From: Adineta steineri
Lineage: Eukaryota > Rotifera > Eurotatoria > Adinetida > Adinetidae
Assembly: GCA_905250115.1 (NCBI GenBank)
Contig: CAJNOI010000116.1
Location: 30,993 to 94,992 of the forward strand
DNA length: 64,000 nt
Direction: 5' to 3'
Below, one piece after another: positions 12,001 through 23,908 of the stretch; the stretch's first letter is position 1; every line of letters starts with the position of its first letter. Made by a program: the position numbers and the translations under genes. The notes under the pieces are model-generated. The model saw nothing but the letters and a program-made list of their open reading frames with translations. It was not told the DNA's origin and did no database searches.

Positions 12001-14029
12001 GAAAACAGTGAAAGTATTGACTAAATAGACAATAAAATCAATTGAAGTTTATCGTGAATGCACAGAGATGTAGGTCTTTTTCAATAGAAACTTTTGTTCA
12101 CTATAGAAATACGTCACTAACCTATGGAACCGATGATTTGTGTTTAAAAAGGTAAAAGACTGTTTCTTAACCAGAAAGCATTTGAATTTATTCTGTAGTA
12201 TCATTTGTTTTTCAATATTTTGAAAAGAGAAAATATTACGTGGATCGATCAGTGTCAAAGAGAAGCTAATAAAATTGTTTGGTCGACATACACAGCACAA
12301 TGTTTGACTTTTATGTGAGACTTAAAAATTGGAAACATAATCTAACCAATGAAAAGCAAGAGAGAAACTTCTGACTGACTAGATTCAGTTGAGGATTTTT
12401 TTTCCAATCAATTAAATAAAACATAATATTGTTCATGTTGATCAAATAGTTTCTATGTAACATCTAAGAAGTTGTTTTATTCTTTTAAAAACAACCAACA
12501 TCTTTGACTTTTTTTCTGATGCGATAGTTGTATTCATATCTTGAGAGTAAGGATGTTTCAAAGAAGAATATCTATAATAAATTGAAATTTTTAAATTAAT
12601 CAATCATTTCTTTACACAATTTTATTGTTTTTCGAACAAAAAAGTTTCGTGTACACTATTTTCTTTCGCTTCAAACCTCAGTTTCTTCTAACGAAAACTA
12701 TACAGCTTTTCATTACCAACATTCATATCTCATCATCTCATTCGATTATACTTCAACTTACCACAATATCTGTTTAAATATTTAAATTTTTGAATTCGAT
12801 GATTTGATGCATCAGTAACAAACATATTTCCAGAATGATCAAAACTCAAGCCATATGGAATATTCAATTGGTCGGATTGCAGGCCCATTCCAAAACATCC
12901 AAATAAACACTGAAAACCACTCAAGCTTGAACCAACAATGCGATGATTATTTTGATCTGCAATGAATAAGTACTTATCAGCATCTAGTATAATTCCGCTT
13001 GGACAATTAAGTGAAATTGTTGGATATAGTGATCTACTTCCAGCTACTGTGATGCCATTTGATACTCCCAACTGAAATAATTGAACTCGATTATTTTGAC
13101 AATCTGCTACATAGAAATCCAAATTCACATCGACAAAGATTCCACGAGGACTATTTAGTTGATTCGAGGCCGGTCCTCCAATACCTGTTCCAGCAGCAAC
13201 ATGATTTGAATTCATCGCATAATCACTTAACGGTCTTTTCACTACTTGATGATGCTCAGACATTGAACAATAAAGAGTATCATTGTTATCGACAAACAAA
13301 CCATAACATGATGAGTTGACATTCATCACCGTGACAAAGGTATCTGTTTCTGCTATCCATTTCTGCACTCGACCATTCTTAAATCCATCATCAATATAAA
13401 TATCGCCATTTGATGTCACGAAAAGAGAGCTGGGTCGTGTAAAATTACCATGAATGATCTTTGTTGGATTGACACTCTCTTCGTTCCACATTACAATGGT
13501 GTTATTTTCTTTATTAGCGACATAGATTGTGTTGTTTGTGTTAACAAAAATACCGATAGGAAGTTGACCAACAATCGATTGATCAGCAATGGTAATTCCA
13601 TTAGAATTCCAAGCGGTTGTTGGATAAAACTTTGGTTGATTGAATGACAGAACTAAGACGAGAAAAATATAGAGAATATTAGAGAAGAACTATAAACGAA
13701 ATGAATTTGTTAATTTATGTTTGCTCTTGGAAAAATTCATTAAGATTAATTTTAAAAATATATGATTATCATTGAAAACAAAAAAAATAATAAAATAATT
13801 TTTTTTTGTTTATTCAACGAAAATGAATTCGAAGAAGGAAAAAGAATTGTTTAGAATGGAAACGAGTCTATTGAAACCGATTGAGATCTAAACAAAATGT
13901 CTTAGAAATTCAAAATCAATTCTGATTTTCATATGAAAAACAGTGTGAATTTATTAATGTTAAATCATTTCAATTACGTACCATTATATTTGTCAACGAT
14001 CTGCATGCACTCAATGCCACCGTTATCAT
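9036..14029 (-). CDS. NHL-repeat / tandem module / seven-transmembrane receptor, 939 aa
   Basis: Five exons fit GT-AG rules and close in frame (2820 nt): 14029..13982, 13689..12762, 12020..11634, 11050..10667, 10108..9036. Exon 1 plus the start of exon 2 give a signal peptide (NILYIFLVLVLS core). Residues ~30-325 are NHL beta-propeller blades (PSGIILDADKYLFIADQNNH). Exons 3 and 4 each encode one copy of a ~128-residue module (YYRDC, then YGxIYKNxFNPLxPxENLL, then a TT.....G.F strand) whose family I do not recognise. Exon 5 (from residue ~583) carries a class-A-like 7TM domain with CVAVERAVLIF after TM3 and IPSELY at the end of TM7. Introns 2-4 are all phase 1 and long (741, 583 and 558 nt), as expected for shuffled modules. 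It would act at the cell surface as a receptor with an extracellular propeller; the ligand is unknown. Confidence 0.85.
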
Positions 14030-16187
14030 TGATTACAAAAGCCTACTAAATCTCATCACCATCTATATTCTCCATCAACTTTTGTGCGCTCTTGTTCGAT
14101 AATATAGACTTTGAAAATGATTTTAGATGCAAAATCAAAAGCTTCACCATGGTTTTTACTATGAGGTAATATGCCATGTCAAAAAACAGCCAATCAATCT
14201 ATCTGTTTTTTCAATGTAACACACATGTAGCTCATATTTCATTATTGATAGTTATGGCAACATTTTATAGTTTCAACACAGTTTAACAATAAAATAAATC
14301 GCTGTAAAGAGACGCTTTCTCTGAATGAGTTAAATTGGAGTCGAGAAGAGATGAGAACCATCACTTTTGAATACATAACAAAAATTTCTGTCAAATTCTA
14401 TAATCTATTATTTGACTTTTGTTCAACTAAAAGTCTAACGAATAATGTCATTCGTGCAATAACTGATGTTCAGTATATGATAAATAAAAATATTTACCTA
14501 ATGTTTCTTTGCTGAGAATGAATAAAAGAACAATGATAAATACGTACATATTCCACATCATTCCACAAGATATTTTTTCCGATTAATTAGTTGACTAATA
14601 AAATAATCCTCTTTTTTCTTGCCTTCGATAAAAACAAAATGACATTCGTTGTAGATTTTCTCTCTAGTTATATATCTCTCTCTTTTTCTCTCATTCAATC
14701 CTTCCAACAGAACACATAAAGAGAAAAAATTATGTTGTTGAGAAGGTTTCATCGAAGGTGAAATAAAAATTGATTATTTAATTTGATATTTTTCATTCAA
14801 TTTCATTCTTTTCGAAATTTGAAAATATAGAATAGAATTTAAATTCGACATGATCCTTCTCTTTTCTGTTCTTAATTTTATAGAAAATCTTTAATTTTAG
14901 TAAAGAAGAATGTGATAAAGAGAAAAGAGAATTGATGAAAATCTGCATTAATCATCGGACGTGTTTTCAGTGAAAATAAGATATCAACTATCATCGTCAA
15001 TAAATGATTGACGTCAATGAATAAGTCATGATTAGTTTGATTTCTTTTTTTTATGTGACTTTGTCAAATAATTTGCTTTATCAGGACTCACTTTTAATCA
15101 CGTTCTTTGTTTTTCTATGTAACAAGTATCAGTCAGAAAAGTTTTCTTCTTTCAGTATTTTGATCTTTTCTAGAATAAAAACTCATCAGATATATGAAAA
15201 GCAGAATTGCTCATCACGACGTACGATGTATTTTTTCAAGTGAGGTGAAAAATATGTGTGAACTCAAGCCGAACGTCAATATATGCACAAGCAAAACTTT
15301 GAACATGGATGAATTTCACCATCTAGTAGCAATAGATCTGTTCAAACATAATCAACGTCGTCAGATTCAGATCAATTAGCTAATATTCCTTGCAATCCAG
15401 TCGCGGCGAGTTGTCAAGCACTATAAATATCTTTGATTGAAACTGATGGGTGATGGTGTGTGTACATGTATAGTCGGACTTCTATCCGCACCCATATCTA
15501 CACCCATACTCACACCCGAATCCAAACCTATCCTCATCCACACTCAAAAGATGTTCAAACAATCTCTTTCATTTTCCATATACAAATGCAATCATTTATC
15601 GAATCATTTTCGATATTTCTCTTTATTCAAAGAATACATGAACGTAGTTACACTATCATACAATGTTACAATATCATTCTGATCAGTTGTATATTGCCTG
15701 ACTAAATCGAATAACTAAAAGTCACATAGGCCATGATTTGAAGAATTAGATGAATGCACTGTTATTGTGGTGTTTTCTTTTATTTAAGATAATCGGATAG
15801 AGCTTTGTGAAGGAGTACGTGTGAATATAGGATTATTATAATAGCTACACCCACGCTTCGAAGGATATTGTATGACTGCCATGCTTATATTCATCGCTCG
15901 CCGTTATTATGTGATTATTCACGGCATTTCCTACGAATAGCGCATCAAATGCTAGATGTCGCACGGTAAATACTTCCATTTTTGTTAATTCAAAAGATTT
16001 AATTTTACAAAAATAACTATTTTAGATAAAGTAGTTTTTTGCAAAGTTTCAGCTCTTGAAAACGAGTCTGACATCCAGGTGCATAAGTGCATATTTCAAT
16101 CAATGTGATATTTGATTTGATGCATTTATTTTTCTCTCGATTCTACTAATATAAATATATGTTGAGATATAGATTTTAATACAAAAA
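14030..16187. other. Intergenic, one telomere-like cluster
   Basis: Divergent space between the receptor (-) and FABP (+) genes. Short frames near 15.0-15.7 kb lack domains. An exon-like open stretch at about 15790-15965 ends near a GT, but no partner exon was found. It contains the repeat at 15445-15550. Confidence 0.4.
15445..15550. repeat. Telomere-like hairpin element, C-rich side extended
   Basis: Left half GGGTGATGGTGTGTG. The right half is a run of CACCCATAT, CACCCATACTCACACCCGA and CATCCACACTCAAAAG units, longer than in the other copies. Confidence 0.6.
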
Positions 16188-16761
16188 ATGGTTAGTAATA
16201 ATATTGAAGGATTGAAAGGTACTTGGGAATATGTAAGTTATTTATTTATATATCAAATAATACATGATCTATTATTTTAGATTAATGCAGAAAATTTTAG
16301 TGAATTATTAAAAGAACTTGGAGTTAATCAAGAGATACGTACGTTTACATCAGCTGAAACTTTTAAACCTCGTGTTATAATTGATGAAAAAGATGGAAAA
16401 TGGTCATTGAAATCAGAAAATACTTTCAAAACAACAACAGTTGAATTTACACCTGGAATTGAATTTGAAGATATATCACCAGATGGGCATGAAATAACTG
16501 TTTGACTAGTTTTTAATTATTTTATTTATATTGTAAAATTTCTTTTCTCAAGATGATGATTGAATTTGAAAATGGAAAATGGATTCAAAGAGTACGTTAT
16601 AGAAATGGAAAAGAAATGTTTGTAAAGCGATGGATCAATGACAAAGATCAATTAGAAGTTGTAAGTTTTTATTTGATTCAATAAAAGAACATTTTTTCCA
16701 TTATTAGAGTATGCAATGTGGAAATGTTACAGCAACTCAAATATACAAACGTCTTACGTAA
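16188..16761 (+). CDS. Fatty-acid-binding protein (intracellular lipocalin family), 141 aa
   Basis: Four exons: 16188-16232, 16281-16499, 16553-16660, 16708-16761. All introns are phase 0 and the reading frame closes (426 nt). Family landmarks occur in order: LKGTWEY near the N-terminus, ENFSELLKELGV, FTPGIEFEDISPDGHE before intron 2, ENGKWIQRVRYRNGKEM, and a C-terminal GNVTATQIYKRL that matches the CTR.Y.R/K ending of FABPs. Length (usual 130-140 aa) and the four-exon layout fit animal FABPs. It would bind long-chain fatty acids or retinoids in the cytoplasm. Intron 2 has an unusual GTTTGA donor; reading through it gives an early stop, so this splice is required. The exons are too short to appear as one long open frame. 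Confidence 0.85.
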
Positions 16762-17431
16762 TTCTTTATTATAATAGAATTCCTTTCCTTATTCTTATTG
16801 CAATAGTTTTTTATGTTACAAATTTTTTTGTATCGATACAAAAATCAACAAAAGTTCTTGATATATACAAGTAATAACAGAATGTATTTTATATGTTATG
16901 GATATTCTTAGTTCCTTCAATGAATTCATCTTTGTTGAAAAAAAGCAAAGTTAATTATATCGTTTTTTTTCTTATAATTACAAAAATATGTTATATTCTC
17001 TTATAATGGCATCATTACATGATAATACAACAGCTGGCTATACGAGTACCTTTTTAAAATATATTCTTAGAATAGTTATATTACTTCATCTTCGATACTA
17101 TGTAAACCACAGATGGTGCCATTTTCTTATTCGTTATTTCATTTGACAGCAAAAGATTAATGATGAAATTTTCTCATTGATTCTAAAATATATTCAAAGC
17201 ATTTTTTCGAAAAACAAGATATTTCTTCATCCCTATCATAGAAACTAAATGAGTGTGTGAAGGTGACTATTATTTTTATTATATCCTCCATCACATCCTC
17301 AAGACGGTGACACAGCGTTATTTTATTGTCAAAGATCCTATTCTTGATCTTCACATATTTATTGAAAACAAAGTTTTATGACGACAGCGAAATGTCAAAA
17401 ACAATATGTATTTTGTTTTCTGTGATGTTGT
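16762..17431. other. Intergenic between convergent genes
   Basis: 3' flanks of FABP (+) and the secreted protein (-). It contains the weak telomere-like hairpin at 17250-17305; nothing else is recognised. Confidence 0.45.
17250..17305. repeat. Telomere-like hairpin element (degenerate)
   Basis: GAGTGTGTGAAGGTGAC on the left; ATCCTCCATCACATCCTC plus AAG on the right. Confidence 0.5.
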
Positions 17432-18809
17432 CTAACATTCAAGATTGGCTGGATCTGTGTTGAAATAGATATGCATTGTACTAAAGCCACCAGCGTCATC
17501 GTATTGTTGAAACATACATTTTGGAACAGGATTGAGAAACGACTAAATAAATAGTACTTAAATTAAGATATAGACAACGACAAACGTACAAGAATAGCTG
17601 CCTTTGGTGGAAATTCAATGCGTGGAGAGAAGTCAAACTTGCCAACAATACTCCATCCAAAGGCACTCAATTGTCCTTTGTTGTACAGTGCAAAGCCTGG
17701 TAGAAACTCGGAACAGTTCTTATTCAAATGATTATCATACCAGTAATGATTACCTATTTTAAATAAAATAATATTACACACAGATAGGCAAATGAAATCA
17801 TTTACCCATCGTTTTGAAACACGCTCCTCGAGTCCATTTTGTTCTACCAATATCATTCTCCCAAAATGGTACTTCAATAGAATCTTGCAATGGATTTGTG
17901 CCATTTTGAAAAAAGAGACCTGTTCCTGTTCCTTCATGTTCAAGACGTGATAGTGTTCGTCCCACAGTGCATATTTTAGCTAGAGTAGCGATATAAAAGA
18001 ATGTAATCCTCACAAAACAGCAAAGACCTACCTGGTTCGATAAAATAGGCAGTAATTGTGTACATGTCAACATTATTAATTGTCTCTCTATTGAACAGTT
18101 TTTGCGTATCGTACGAATAAAATTTATCCTTAGCTAATAATCGAGGAAACTAAACAAAAGAAATATTCATCAAAGGAGAATAAAGTGAGACTTACAGCCA
18201 TTTGAATACCAGCAATAGTTCCTTGTCTATCAAATAGAAGAATAACTGCAGTATCATTATTTTTCCAGTAGCGATAACCAACAGTTGTCTTACCTATTAT
18301 TTATTAAAAAAATATATAAAAACTATTCGCATAAAATCAGCAATAGATCGTATCATCCCTATAAATATCTATTTGATCTGTCTAGCATTGCAACTAAAGT
18401 ACCTGTAGGAGAAGAGGATACTTAATACAGAGAGAACTATTACTTCATATAAATGATAGTGACGATCTTTATTTTCGATATCAATGCAGTATGAGATAAT
18501 GTCTACGTTGTTCTTACCAATACATTGATCTCCTAGTCCATTTGGAAGCTTTTTATATTGTTCTTGTAAGGCTTGTTGTATTGTTCGCGGCTGTCGAACA
18601 AAGGCATCATCGTTAGTTACCAACGGATCTGGTCCCCATTTAACTTTAAGTGTGTTCCATTCTACTACTCGTTTGACATTCGTAGGTGACAGCAATAAAT
18701 GAACATCTTAATAAATAAACAAATACTAGAAAACTACTCAGAAATTCAGTCTATAATACTTACCAGAGAAAGAGAATGCGAAAAGAATAATAAACTTTAA
18801 ATTAATCAT
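17432..18809 (-). CDS. Secreted protein of unknown function, 299 aa
   Basis: Seven exons give a closed 900-nt frame: 18809..18764, 18706..18518, 18293..18196, 18149..18032, 17979..17806, 17753..17590, 17542..17432. The first 15 residues (MINLKFIILFAFSFS) are a signal peptide core cut by a phase-1 intron. Later segments include LSPTNVKRVVEWNTLKVKW, GYRYWKNNDTAVILLFDRQG, GTGTGLFFQNGTNPLQDS and FPPKAAIL, and the end is NLEC. No family is recognised. Introns are 47-224 nt. It would be secreted or lumenal. The consistent frame over seven exons is strong evidence that the gene is real and intact. Confidence 0.8.
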
Positions 18810-19153
18810 TGTTTCTTCTATTTAGAAAATCCTCAATTAAGATCATTTGATATATATATAGGCTTGATATTTATACATATATTACAATGATTATAGAGAC
18901 AAAAAGAAAGATCATGTTAGAACAATGAGTAATTATAGTTTAATCCAAAGTAAATCATCGCCATAAACGATGATAACATATAGACAAAGGTCTCTTCAAA
19001 AACCAACAATATTTGCGCAAATATAATGTCAAGCAGATACTTCATTAATCTCAACAATGAATTAACTTCGAATCATCAGTAATCTGTGAGATAGCAGAAT
19101 AAAATAAATCTCTTTTAAGAAAACAAAGTATTTTCTATAATTTATGAAATATT
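18810..19153. other. Intergenic
   Basis: Short AT-rich spacer upstream of the secreted protein gene and downstream of the DUF4832 gene. No feature recognised. Confidence 0.4.
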
Positions 19154-21005
19154 TTATATGGCGAATAAGAGAGATAATGTAAATAGGTTCATTAACATGA
19201 ATGGATATCTATTGTTAGTAGCTGCTGTTGACGTAGTTGTTATTGGAGTGGTAGTATTAAAAGATATAGATGACAAGCATGGATCGGTGAAATTACTAGA
19301 ACTGGGAGTTGCAGTATATGAAGTGCTCTGAGTTCCATTAGCCTGTGCAGAGGTGATATAAGACGTACAACCTGCGCTAAAGCTTTGCGTCGCACAAGAC
19401 CCAATAGGAAATGCGGGAAGCTGGATAATTCCCGAAGTACTGGCACCGGAAATAGCAAATACAATTGCTTGACTTCCAACCAGATTTGGACTACTGAGCC
19501 AAATGGAAAATTGTATCATTCCAAAGGTTTGCACCGCTATATCGAAAGAGTAAACAAAGAAAACTTGATCGAGTTGATTGAAAATTGGAACGGAGATCGA
19601 CTTGTAGACGACTGGAGATCTGCGAGTAGTATCGATAGCTTTTACATTTAGAATCAGTGGATAATAAAATGGTGCAACTCCAGCATTAGACATCGTAACA
19701 CCTATTCTTATAACATGTGAACTATAGAGAAACAAATAGTATTACTTGAACGATTTCGTTAGAAAAAGAAGTAAATGCTAGATTATAATACTTACTATCC
19801 TGAACAAGTCATCTCTGTAGCAGTTATTTCAGACACATAGAAAGAGTATCCTTGCATAATAGATCCATTAACAGCTCTACTATAATCTGAGCTACTATAT
19901 CCAGGAGTGTAGAAAGCATAAGAAAGCCACTGGTATGTTGAATGAGTCAATTGAACACAAGTAGCCCAATCCAAAGGTGTTAAATCAGTTATTGATTGAC
20001 AAGCTGTTACAGGATCGCTTGCAAATGCACAAGGCATCAATTCAGGACGAACTTCACCTCCAATAGGCTACAATAAATTCAGTCTTAATGAATTTAATGA
20101 AAATTTAAGTAAGACTTACTCGACTTCTCCATTGATTCGCAGCTCCTACTGCTACACTGGTATTATAGAACATCCAAGATAATCCGTATGTATCTTGATC
20201 AAAAGAATCATCATGAAATCCTACATTTAAACTTGTTGGATTATAACTTCCAGTAACAGCAAAATAACGAAGTTGAATAATTGTTTTAGTAAAAGATGAA
20301 GTAAAAGCAGCAATAATCGGATCTTGATGAGATGTTGATGCAAAATAAGTCGTATTAGGTGAAGTATGCCATTCACCCCAATGACCTAGAAACCCCACCT
20401 GCCAAAATCCAATTCTAATATCTCCGTCATAGGCTCGACCTAAACAAGTATAATCAATATGAAATATAGAATGATTTCAAACAAAATACAAACCTAAAGC
20501 TTGAATAAGAGTAACCATAGCATTGATTAGAGTTTGATTATTATAATCGGGAAAGAGACCTTGACCGACATCTCCGGGATATAAACTGAAATAACAAATA
20601 AAATTCTTTGTATATTCTATTTTTGATAGAGAATCCTTACGTAAGTCCATTCCAAAGAAAATCAGGTAGAGATATACTCAAATTTTGTCCAGGCCAATCA
20701 ACATAGACTCGAACAATAGCATGATGATTTCTACTTGCAACATTTCTCAAAACAGTATCGAGCGAAGAGAAATCGAATGAATTTGGACCAGTCATTAAAT
20801 TTTTCATTGGAAAATATTGATTTTCCATTGAATGTGGAAAATTAACTTGAGGTTGAGAACTTGTATAATAATAATAAGGAACAAGGCCTTTCAATGGATT
20901 CCAAACAGTTGAACTAGGATCATAAGTGTACGTCCAACTAGAAGATACTCCACCAAATGCATTTCTTATGAAAACAATTAGAAGTGATAAATGAATCACA
21001 TGCAT
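19154..21005 (-). CDS. DUF4874/DUF4832 protein, secreted with GPI-like tail, 538 aa
   Basis: Five exons close in frame (1617 nt): 21005..20641, 20585..20494, 20439..20120, 20067..19796, 19721..19154. The chosen start (21005) gives a signal peptide, VIHLSLLIVFIRNAFG; an upstream in-frame ATG at 21041 would put residues ahead of it. DUF4874 features are WNPLKGLVPYYYY and AIVRVYVDWPGQNLS. DUF4832 features are LNVGFHDDSF, PIGGEVRPE and a later YSRAVNGSI strand region. The last ~50 residues are Ser/Thr-rich and end in a hydrophobic stretch (FMLMNLFTLSLLFAI), as for a GPI anchor. These domains are best known from bacteria and fungi and are presumed carbohydrate-related. A horizontally acquired gene that has since gained introns is an inference. 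Confidence 0.8.
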
Positions 21006-21041
21006 TTCGAAAATTTCTTTAAATGTTCCAACGTGTAGCAA

Positions 21042-22340
21042 AATTTTTAGTCTAAATTTTCAATTTATTGTCTAAAAAAAATTTCAATTGTGTAAGATTT
21101 TAATCAACAAACAAACAGTAGATGACAAGAAAAATTACAATAGACGCCTTTAGACTTACTATTAACTGTATTTACAGACAACTCGAAAAACACAACGTCT
21201 ATTCTTCGTAAAATCACAAAAAAACATGCTCTCGACACATCTATCGGTCGTTTAATCTTCAAATAAAAGCTTATAAAATAATTATACAAAATACTTATAA
21301 TTCATGGTTCATAATAACGAGACAACTTGTGTGCTTAAAGCGAATTTTTAATATTTCGTAATACGAACAGCCTTTTGAGATGAAGTCTAATCTGTAAAAA
21401 CAAACTGTTTATACAAATAGCACATTTTTGCAATAGAAGACATTGCGAAAGAAAGAAAGAAAAAAAACATGAAATTCACACAGAATAATACGCTTTTTGG
21501 GCTCTATAACAGGATTTACAAAAAGTGCGGAGATTTATATGACAACACGTTGAAATACCTCTTTCTTTAGATCCTGATCGAAGTTAGTCAACAATGTCTG
21601 AATAATATCTTCCCAATGATGAACATAAGAATCGGTTCTATAAGATTTCACACAACATATCGCAAGATGAAATATGAAGACCATTACAAATATGAGAGTA
21701 TAGTTTATAAAAAGTGTATGTATTAAAAAAATAAAATTTTACTCGACGACCAAAAAACGAGCTTGTAGTAGAAGATTTTGTTTTTCTCTATTGAAAACAA
21801 CTCGTACTCAATTAAAATAAGTTTTACTTTGTGATTTAAAGAACTTTTCATACTCTAGGTAATGTCTTATATTTTTGTCAGATACTTTAATTTCTCTATG
21901 AAATTCTTATGTTTAATATTTTATGGACGAAAATGAATTTACAGTAAAAAATCGTTATACTTACTTCGAAAAAGTACCATCGCTAGTTGCTAATCGTCAC
22001 TAAACATTTTTAAACAAACGATAAACATCAATGCACTTTTTTACAAAATGTCATGAAAGAAAAACATCAGAGTTTGCAGTAACTAACAGTAAAAATAACT
22101 ATGCAATTATTTCTATAGGACAGTTTGTTTCACAGGCGTTGTTCGTTACTCTATACTATTGTTTTCGCCTCCAGATTTCTTAACTTTTCTTTGTTTATTC
22201 TCTATCTCTCTTGCATAAACAATATGAAACAAACATCGTTCAATATTTTTGGATGCTTGAGGATGTGATGTGAGGTGTAATTCAACATCCACCTCTATTT
22301 TTGAATTTCCATCTAACTGGATGTAAACATAAGTCTTTCA
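21042..22340. other. Intergenic, no gene recognised
   Basis: 1.3 kb of AT-rich DNA upstream of the DUF4832 gene. It contains only the hairpin at 22256-22305. Confidence 0.45.
22256..22305. repeat. Telomere-like hairpin element
   Basis: CTTGAGGATGTGATGTGAGG on the left; CAACATCCACCTC on the right. Confidence 0.55.
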
Positions 22341-23341
22341 TATGATTCTGTGCTTTGATTAGTTCTGAAGCCATAAACAGACGTTGAGTTGACTGTGCAA
22401 CAAATCAAGAACCATTGTATTGTGTTCTCCACACAACGTAATAAACAAACAGACGACATTCTTTTTTTTTCTTTCTTCTTAATAACAATCTTTGAGACAC
22501 GTTATTTAGTGGAAGGCAGAACTGTGAAGGAGAACACGATGAGTTACGGTTAATTTTTTTTATTTGTTCTGTTGTCTTCAATAAAAAGTGAGCCGTCATT
22601 GATATAGAATGCTCTTACATTAGAAATCAAAAAAGTACATTCCATTTATGACGCGTTACATATTTTGATTTTTTTCTTTTCTCTCCTTGTCATATTTGTT
22701 GGAAAGATGATGCAACATACGCAGCTATGAAATAATCACTGTGTTGATAAAAAAAATCATAAAATACGATTACTTAGATCCTCGTCTTTCTAGGATCATT
22801 TTTTCAATGCAAAAATTTATTATCGACAACGAAATCACTGGAGAGATATAGCAATTGTTCTGATGAAATGACAAGAGTGTGGGTGTCTTCTCTGGACTAT
22901 TTTAATCTCACTCATGTCCACATTGAAATTCACTCAACTAATCGTGTTTTGTAGTTTCTTAACCGACACAATAATTATCACACAGCGATTGCAAGAAGAA
23001 AAGAAAAGAAGAAAATCAAAATATGTTATTCGTCATAAGTAGAATGTACTTTTTTCAGTTGCAAAGGGCATTGTATATGAACGACGGCTCGCTTTTTATC
23101 GAAGAAAACAGAACAAATAAAAAAAGCTAATACTACTCATCTTTTTCTCTTTCACAGTTCTGCCTTCCACTAAGTAACGTCTCTCAAAAATTGCTAGGAA
23201 GAAGAAAGAAAAAAAAGAATGTCGTTTATTTGTTTATTACGTTGTGTGAAGGTGACAATACAACAACTCTCAATTTGTTGAACAGTCAACTCAACGTCTA
23301 TTTATGACTTCGGACTTAATCAAAGCGCAGAATCACGTGAA
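22341..23341. repeat. Imperfect inverted repeat, ~300-bp arms, ~400-bp spacer
   Basis: Arm 22341-22643 matches the inverse of 23042-23341. Shared stretches include AACAGTCAACTCAACGTCT (right arm) and GGCAGAACTGTGAAGGAGAA-like sequence. Near the outer ends each arm has an ATG opening a similar peptide: M-T-S-D-L-I-K-A-Q-N-H on the plus strand from 23305, M-A-S-E-L-I-K-A-Q-N-H on the minus strand from about 22374. Several differences are at third codon positions. The right copy is followed by a good GTACGT donor at 23347. The spacer carries a degenerate telomere-like hairpin at 22871-22935. Confidence 0.8.
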
Positions 23342-23825
23342 GGAGGTACGTATATTTCCTTTTCATATTCCTCGAAGATCCGCAAAGAATTCGTTGTTTT
23401 TCTTGACAAGATCTTACCATGATTTATGAAAGTTTCTTCCGTGATAGTATTAGATTACTTCGCAGGATCTTTAGAAGATTATCTTAACGGAACAGATTGA
23501 GTATTGATATATACCCCTTCTGTTTACACACCGATCATGTTATCTGGTTGGATGTGCGATGTTAGGATATATAGATTCAACCTCGAAAATCTTAACTTCA
23601 TTTGAATTTTTATGTCAACATAATTATTTTGAGAAAATATTGATTTTGATTGAAAAATTTTATTATATTCTGTTTAACTTTAATTTGATTTAAAAAAATA
23701 TTTACCAAACATATTTTTTAGAGATAAACAAAATGTAGAAGTTCTATGGAACATTTTTACTTGAGACATGTGTCAGATCAATTTTAGTGTAGAACATATA
23801 TTATGAAAAGACCTTCGACGAAAAC

Positions 23826-23875
23826 TCACTTGGGTGAAAATCTTCTTTTTATCCAAACGCACACCCACCCTCAAG
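23826..23875. repeat. Telomere-like hairpin element
   Basis: CACTTGGGTGAAAA on the left; GCACACCCACCCTCAAG on the right. It lies ~35 bp before the acceptor of the first TRPM exon recognised. Confidence 0.55.
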
Positions 23876-23908
23876 ATGATTGAAAGTACTATTTTTTTTT
23901 CATTCTAG

